In this document: one piece after another, positions 51,711 to 55,830 of the stretch
How positions within the stretch are numbered: the stretch's first letter is position 1
How the letters are laid out: each line of letters begins with the position of its first letter
NCBI GenBank assembly: GCA_018222865.1
Contig: JAAEZM010000004.1
Coordinates: 93,324-149,153, forward strand
Source: Alphaproteobacteria bacterium
Lineage (GTDB): Bacteria > Pseudomonadota > Alphaproteobacteria > Caulobacterales > Maricaulaceae
Length of the DNA stretch: 55,830 bases
Direction: 5' to 3'
Notes under the pieces: model-generated
What the model was told of the DNA's origin: nothing
Seen by the model: only the letters and a program-made list of their open reading frames with translations
The model's database searches: none
Translations under genes and position numbers: made by a program

Positions 51711-52601
51711 TCACTTCGAGTAATATTTGGGTCTGCCGTCCTTATCCCACAGCCCCCAATATGCTCCGACATCACCCTCTTTTTCGACTTTCCAAGCCTC
51801 ATCAAACCCGGAGAAGTAAAACAGATCGATGCCCTCTTTTCGGGTCCACTGCACTGCATCGATGAAATACTTCATCGCATTCAACCTGGATGGCATGGCG
51901 GAATTCTCCGCTGTCCCCACGTCCGGCCAGCCCGTTTCTGCGATGATCACAGGCTTGCCCTTCGCTACCTTCTCGGCACGTCTGTACATTTCACGCATAT
52001 AGATGTGAGCATGCTCAATCGGATAGCCTTCCCAGAAGGGATAGCAATTCGCGAGGATGACATCGCAGGCATCGGCAATGCGCGGGTGGTTTTCGAATAG
52101 GAAGTAGGCATCAACATAGCCGACAGGCACGTCGACCTCAGCCTTCACGCGCCTGATATAGTCGATCAACTCATCTTCCGTGAGCTCTTCGCGTAGCAGG
52201 ACCTCATTGCCGACGGCCAGAATGTCGGCCTCTCCGCGCTTGGCTATTTCAATCCCATTGGCCAGTTCAAGCTCATTGCGGGCCTTATCATCATCAATCC
52301 AGATGCCCACGAGCGTGTTGAGGCCCAAATCACGTGCAATACCGGGCGCAAGCTCATTACCACGCGTGCAGGCGAAGGTTCGGATCCATTCCGTATAAGG
52401 CGCCATGAGGGTCATTCGCGCCCGAATCTGCTCTGCCGAAACATCACACAGATTATCCTGCCCATCCATATAGGGGCTAAAGGCCAAGCCATGCAGACCG
52501 GAGGCGATGATCTTGGCGATCATTGATGCCATTGCGGCCTCGCCGAGACTATTTTGATCTACGCCCGCGAGCACTGGCTTTCGCATATACGGGTTGGACA
52601 T
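51711..52601 (-). CDS. family 17 beta-1,3-glucanase/glucosidase, no signal peptide
   Basis: About 296 residues from ATG 52601 (GGAG and AAGG upstream). GH17 TIM-barrel with acid/base Glu133 in DILAVGNEVLLREE and nucleophile Glu222 in VIIAETGWPDVGTAE; also GLHGLAFSPYMDGQDNL and LANCYPFWEGYP. The N terminus MSNPYMRKPVLAGVDQNSL has no hydrophobic stretch, so the protein appears cytoplasmic, unlike most GH17 enzymes of marine bacteria. It probably trims imported beta-1,3-gluco-oligosaccharides together with GH3. First gene of the glucan locus, with its own operator site. Confidence 0.88.
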   Translation of the reverse strand: MSNPYMRKPVLAGVDQNSLGEAAMASMIAKIIASGLHGLAFSPYMDGQDNLCDVSAEQIRARMTLMAPYTEWIRTFACTRGNELAPGIARDLGLNTLVGIWIDDDKARNELELANGIEIAKRGEADILAVGNEVLLREELTEDELIDYIRRVKAEVDVPVGYVDAYFLFENHPRIADACDVILANCYPFWEGYPIEHAHIYMREMYRRAEKVAKGKPVIIAETGWPDVGTAENSAMPSRLNAMKYFIDAVQWTRKEGIDLFYFSGFDEAWKVEKEGDVGAYWGLWDKDGRPKYYSK

Positions 52602-52652
52602 CACCTTCTCCGGTTCTGAATCCTGACGGAAAAAACAGTTAAACCGGAAATA

Positions 52653-52675
52653 TGACAACGTTAGACATTTTGTCT
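52653..52675 (+). promoter_or_regulatory. operator-like site upstream of GH17
   Basis: TGACAACGTTAGACATTTTG followed by TCT matches the site before the TonB receptor at 20 of 23 positions (reading TGACAA[CG]GTT[AG]GACATTTTG, then T[CT]T) and shares TGACAACGTTA with the zwf site. It also contains AGACATTTTGTCT. Confidence 0.72.
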
Positions 52676-52909
52676 AGTGGGCAAGGCGGTCGTGTTGAAG
52701 GGGCGGCCAGTCAGCCGAGCTGCAGGTGGACGTGGCTACGCCTCGCAGATGCGAATTGATCGTCGACTGAACGCGCGCCGTCCATCAACGAGATTACAGA
52801 AAACATCTTGTCGTCGGCATCGAAAGAATGGCGACCTGTCACTTTCGTTGGCGAAACGCGTCATCGCTAAGCTGGGCGCAAGGCAGTGCCACGCAGGACA
52901 AGGCGGAAG

Positions 52910-52932
52910 AGGAGGTCGACCAGCGACCTCCT
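52910..52932 (-). terminator. terminator after the autotransporter gene
   Basis: On the minus strand AGGAGGTCG and CGACCTCCT pair around CTGGT, followed by CTTCC. Strong stem, weak U-tract. Confidence 0.6.
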
Positions 52933-52941
52933 ATCCTGAAC

Positions 52942-55830
52942 CTAGAACGGCAGTCGAACGTCGAACCGCATGCTGTCTGCTGAGAAGTCTCCATCACCGA
53001 GACCGGAGACGCCGCCACTCACATCGAGATATGCGCCATGCCATAGCAATGCCCGCAATCCCAGTTGAGCGTCCGCGCGCCCGGCGGCCGTTCCCACCAG
53101 CTGGCCGGCTTCATTGATCAAATCGGCTGCGTCATAGTCCCAGACACCGCGAAGTCGGAAACTTGGCTCCCACCAGGACCCATCGCGCTGCGTCCAGCGA
53201 TAGGCGAATTCCGGGCCGGCCTGGAAGCGTCCAATAGACACGGTCTGCTCAGGAATGGTGAAGCCGAGACTGTCGGTATAAGCATCCTGCGTCTCGGAGA
53301 AATGTGCCAGCGCGGCCTCCGGACGAATACGCCAGTTATCGAAACGCCACTCGCCCGACAAATTCGCACGAAGCATGTAGCGGCTTGTTTCGAACTCATC
53401 TTCGTAAAGGCCAAGCGGGTTCACGACATTGTCCGATTGCCCCCAAAGCGCAAGAACATCGAGGATTACGCCATCGCCCACTTCACGAACCAGATAGGGG
53501 CCCGCCATCCAGCCTGAACCATTGACGCGGGCACCACGCACAGCACCGGCGTCTTCGGCGATGTCAGCAGTGACTTCATCCATCCAGTCGCCCTGGATCA
53601 TAAGTCCCACAAGGGTTTGCTCATCGAGCATCCAGTCCACACCAAGCTGGGCGACACCGAAATCACTCGACACATCCGCACCATCGCGATCATCACTCAG
53701 GCTGACGAAGTTTGCGGCGAACCAGATGTCGAGATTTTCCTGTTCCTGAACGGATCCCGGCATTTGCGGATTGTTATCGCGCGCATGATTTCGGATACCG
53801 GCAAGGCTGGTCTCCATGGACATCGTGCCGCGTCCTTGCGAGATGTCGGCAGAAAAACGACCGGGAGAACGCGTGTCGCGCTCACGCAGTCGCAAGCCAA
53901 GATCAGGTGCGCTCGACAAGATGCGATCAGCGCGGCGAACCAGGAAGTTGTTGATGGCTCGCATGGTCGCCAGGCGGACCGCATCTTCGTCACGGATATT
54001 CTCGAAGGTACAAATGATGGCTTCGCCAGGATCGAGATCAATCGTCGCCTGACCCGAAGCGAGATCGATCACGCTTCCGCCATCGCTATCACCCGAGCAG
54101 GTGACGTCATTGATACGCCACCCGGCTGGCACACTTTGCTGAACGCTGAACCCGCCGAAGAGTTTCTCAATCGCTCCGGTCGTCCCGCGTCCGCCGGATG
54201 TGGCAATGGCGAGACCATTGAAGTCTGGATCATCAGAGGTGAGACCGAATTCGGCATCGCGATGCGCTCCGCCTGGCGTCGTGGAAACGATCTCCACGGT
54301 GCCATAGCGCTCCTCAAGTGTGATCGTCAGAGGAATTTCCACGACGATCGTATCACCCGGAGCCCGCGCGAGATCCTTATTGGGAGCCGCTATAGCGCCT
54401 TCATTGATGATGGTGATCGTGCCGGTATAGGTCCCCGGATCGAGGTCCTCGGCGCTCTCCAGGACAGAGATGGTCAAAGTAAGATCACCAAGCGAGGGAA
54501 TAGTCCCCGACGACGGATCCACTGCGAGCCAGGGCACATCGACTTCTGCGCGATATTGGATCGCCTCGCTGCCTGGATTGGTAATGACCGCTTGGCCCGT
54601 AATCTCCGTCACCGAAGCGACATCGTCTGCGATGGTGATGGCCACTTCAACAGGCCGCGAAATCGCTTCGATCGACGCGCTCGCTGCCAAGCTGTCATTG
54701 GCGGCAGCATCCTGCGCTGCCCCGGCCGCGACAGAGACCACCACATCACCCAGGGTATCCGGGGTAATCAGCGCTGTATAAGCACTCGCGCTCTCCATCA
54801 TGAAGTCTGAGGCTGCGCCATTTGTCACAGCAATGTCTTCAAGAGCAAAACCCGTTACATCCTCGGCAAAATTGAACTGCGCCGTAAACGCGCCTTCAAC
54901 TTCAGCGCCCGGCAAAACAATACTCAAGACCGGTAGCGTACTATCGCTTCCAACGACCAGCTGGGCCGCGGCGCTATTGCCATTGCCGGCTGCGTCTTGC
55001 GCGACGTCCGCAGCGAGATCGATTGTAACATCGCCATCCGCGTCCGGCGTCACCAGCACGGTGTACACCGCGGGTCCGCCCGCCAAGTCGGAGACGGTCG
55101 CATTACTCAGGACGAGATCAGTCAGTTCCAGCCCGGTCACATCCTCGTCGAACGTCACGGTCAGCGTAAAGGCGCCGGAGATCGGCCCACCACCTTCAAC
55201 ACTCAATACAACGCCGGGTGCCGTACCATCGCTCTCGATCGAGAACTGCGCGGCCGTGTTGTCATTGCCGGCCGCATCCTGGGCGACACCGGCAGCGACG
55301 TCGACGGTCACACTTCCGTCAGAGGCTGGCGTGATGTCCGCGGTATAGGTGTCACCAGAGCCTGCGAAGTTATCCGCCGCGCCATTGCCCACCGCGATGT
55401 CGCCAACCGCGAAGCCGGTCACGGCTTCGGTGAAGGTCACCGTCACAGAGAACACACCACTCACAGGGTCAGACGAGGTGGTGGCGATGCTCACACCCGG
55501 TGCCGTGCCGTCGCTCTCGATGGAGAACTGCGTCGCGGCCGTATTGTCATTGCCCGCCGCATCCTGGGCCGCACCCGCGGCGACATCCACGGTCACCGAA
55601 CCGTCTGAGGACGGCGTGATGTCCGCGGTGAACACGGTGTTGTCAGACGTCTGCAGGTTCGAGGCGGCGCCATTACCGACAGAGAGATCCCCGACCACGA
55701 AGCCGCTCACCGCTTCCGAGAAGGTCACCGTGACAGAGAAGGCGCCGGACACAGGGTCGCTGGACGTCGTCGTGATCGCCACCGTCGGGACGGTCTCATC
55801 GCTCTCGATGGAGAACTGAGTGGCCGCCGT
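52942..55830 (-). CDS. autotransporter with Ig-like repeats, 5' end beyond the window
   Basis: The frame is open to the right edge: before the GTG at 55782 the codons read TAATQFSIESDETVPT, a continuation of the repeat, so that GTG is an internal valine and the start is outside. At least four Ig-like repeats of about 94 residues (TSSDPVSGAFSVTVTF..., ending GAAQDAAGNDNTAA) are followed by a BACON-like domain (VPWLAVDPSSGTIPSLGDLT), then GTVEIVSTTPGG...VPAGWRINDV, then a linker with charged helices and a 12-strand autotransporter beta-barrel of about 265 residues ending FDVRLPF. The repeats would be exposed on the surface; adhesion is a likely role. Confidence 0.88.
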   Translation of the reverse strand, partial: TAATQFSIESDETVPTVAITTTSSDPVSGAFSVTVTFSEAVSGFVVGDLSVGNGAASNLQTSDNTVFTADITPSSDGSVTVDVAAGAAQDAAGNDNTAATQFSIESDGTAPGVSIATTSSDPVSGVFSVTVTFTEAVTGFAVGDIAVGNGAADNFAGSGDTYTADITPASDGSVTVDVAAGVAQDAAGNDNTAAQFSIESDGTAPGVVLSVEGGGPISGAFTLTVTFDEDVTGLELTDLVLSNATVSDLAGGPAVYTVLVTPDADGDVTIDLAADVAQDAAGNGNSAAAQLVVGSDSTLPVLSIVLPGAEVEGAFTAQFNFAEDVTGFALEDIAVTNGAASDFMMESASAYTALITPDTLGDVVVSVAAGAAQDAAANDSLAASASIEAISRPVEVAITIADDVASVTEITGQAVITNPGSEAIQYRAEVDVPWLAVDPSSGTIPSLGDLTLTISVLESAEDLDPGTYTGTITIINEGAIAAPNKDLARAPGDTIVVEIPLTITLEERYGTVEIVSTTPGGAHRDAEFGLTSDDPDFNGLAIATSGGRGTTGAIEKLFGGFSVQQSVPAGWRINDVTCSGDSDGGSVIDLASGQATIDLDPGEAIICTFENIRDEDAVRLATMRAINNFLVRRADRILSSAPDLGLRLRERDTRSPGRFSADISQGRGTMSMETSLAGIRNHARDNNPQMPGSVQEQENLDIWFAANFVSLSDDRDGADVSSDFGVAQLGVDWMLDEQTLVGLMIQGDWMDEVTADIAEDAGAVRGARVNGSGWMAGPYLVREVGDGVILDVLALWGQSDNVVNPLGLYEDEFETSRYMLRANLSGEWRFDNWRIRPEAALAHFSETQDAYTDSLGFTIPEQTVSIGRFQAGPEFAYRWTQRDGSWWEPSFRLRGVWDYDAADLINEAGQLVGTAAGRADAQLGLRALLWHGAYLDVSGGVSGLGDGDFSADSMRFDVRLPF
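54658..55830 (-). repeat. tandem Ig-like repeats within the autotransporter gene
   Basis: Units at about 55782-55495, 55494-55213, 55212-54931 and 54930-54658 (282 to 288 bp). The first two share long identical DNA stretches, for example GTCATTGCC...GCCGCATCCTGGGC; the third is partly diverged; the fourth keeps only DVTGFALEDIAVTNGAA-type blocks. The partial unit at the right edge again resembles the first two. Confidence 0.85.

Larger units (their letters stand above)
52602..52941. other. region between GH17 and the autotransporter: operator site and terminator
   Basis: 340 bp without a convincing gene. TGACAACGTTAGACA at 52653-52667 followed by TTTTGTCT (through 52675; AGACATTTTGTCT is a perfect inverted repeat) lies 52-74 bp before the GH17 ATG on the opposite strand, and is the GH17 copy of the shared operator. 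The autotransporter terminator is at 52910-52932. The 140-odd residue frame on the plus strand (52677-53117) has no ribosome site and no family resemblance. Confidence 0.6.

Noticed and set aside
52677-53117. 146-residue plus-strand frame between GH17 and the autotransporter
   Set aside because: No ribosome site or domain; its second half is antisense to the autotransporter barrel and runs through its terminator.
53617-54810. 397-residue open frame on the plus strand in the autotransporter region
   Set aside because: Mirror of the barrel and repeat coding sequence; no independent support.
55782-55830. GTG at 55782 as start of the autotransporter
   Set aside because: The frame continues upstream with repeat-like residues (TAATQFSIESDETVPT), so the codon is an internal valine.
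54658-55830. Regular repeats as a possible CRISPR or satellite array
   Set aside because: Units are about 285 bp, translate in one frame to Ig-like domains and have no spacer structure.
1-55830. tRNA, rRNA, insertion sequence, integrase or phage genes
   Set aside because: I found no cloverleaf-like sequence, transposase, terminal inverted repeat or attachment-site duplication; the tail duplication at 7.7/10.8 kb is coding sequence and not an IS end.

Overview
The window is about 55.8 kb of moderately high-GC DNA with short intergenic gaps, many 1-20 bp gene overlaps and good Shine-Dalgarno sites. Gene content (TonB-dependent receptor plus glycoside hydrolases for a beta-1,3-glucan, a complete Entner-Doudoroff operon, an archaic-type chaperone-usher pilus, RND efflux) fits a marine, probably oligotrophic alphaproteobacterium of the Maricaulis/Hyphomonas/Caulobacter side of the class. 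That placement is an inference from gene content and style; no rRNA or tRNA gene is visible.

Layout. 1-3.2 kb: 5'-truncated DcaP-like porin and acetyl-CoA synthetase. 3.2-7.4 kb: RND efflux permease and adaptor (minus strand). 7.6-12.2 kb: a PKD/beta-propeller lipoprotein gene sitting between a full MFS transporter gene and an 87-bp remnant of a second MFS copy. 12.3-17.5 kb: chaperone-usher pilus operon (pilin, chaperone, usher, tip-like subunit, small secreted protein). 17.7-25.2 kb: M3 peptidase lipoprotein, a repeat-rich secreted protein, a TolC-family protein and a DUF305-LVIVD fusion. 25.2-31 kb: a DUF1622 remnant, a TPR-like protein, sterol-desaturase family enzyme, EF-hand protein, a charged secreted protein and an OmpR/EnvZ-type two-component pair. 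30.9-36 kb: an unusual Rieske-ThDP fusion enzyme followed by a DUF1622 gene broken by an in-frame amber codon, then an NmrA-like protein, a DUF1772 protein and an AraC-type regulator. 36-36.8 kb: an anti-sigma-type ATPase with a small upstream ORF.

37-52.6 kb is the most coherent region. A plus-strand operon zwf-pgl-edd-glk-eda (glucose to pyruvate plus glyceraldehyde-3-phosphate) converges on a minus-strand locus: GH17, LacI-type regulator, TonB-dependent receptor, exported GH16, GPH-type sugar symporter and GH3. The likely pathway is laminarin-type glucan cut outside the cytoplasm by GH16, imported by receptor and symporter, hydrolysed in the cytoplasm by GH17 and GH3, phosphorylated by Glk and burned through Entner-Doudoroff. 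A shared operator-like sequence (TGACAASGTTR...ATTTTG) lies upstream of zwf, GH17 and, as a tandem pair, the TonB receptor. It ties the two units to one regulator, most simply the LacI-family protein encoded between them.

52.9-55.8 kb: the C-terminal part of a large autotransporter with at least four Ig-like repeats, running off the right edge. The observations most worth following are the shared operator regulon, the Rieske-ThDP/DUF1622 pair, the MFS tail duplication and the two decaying DUF1622 copies.
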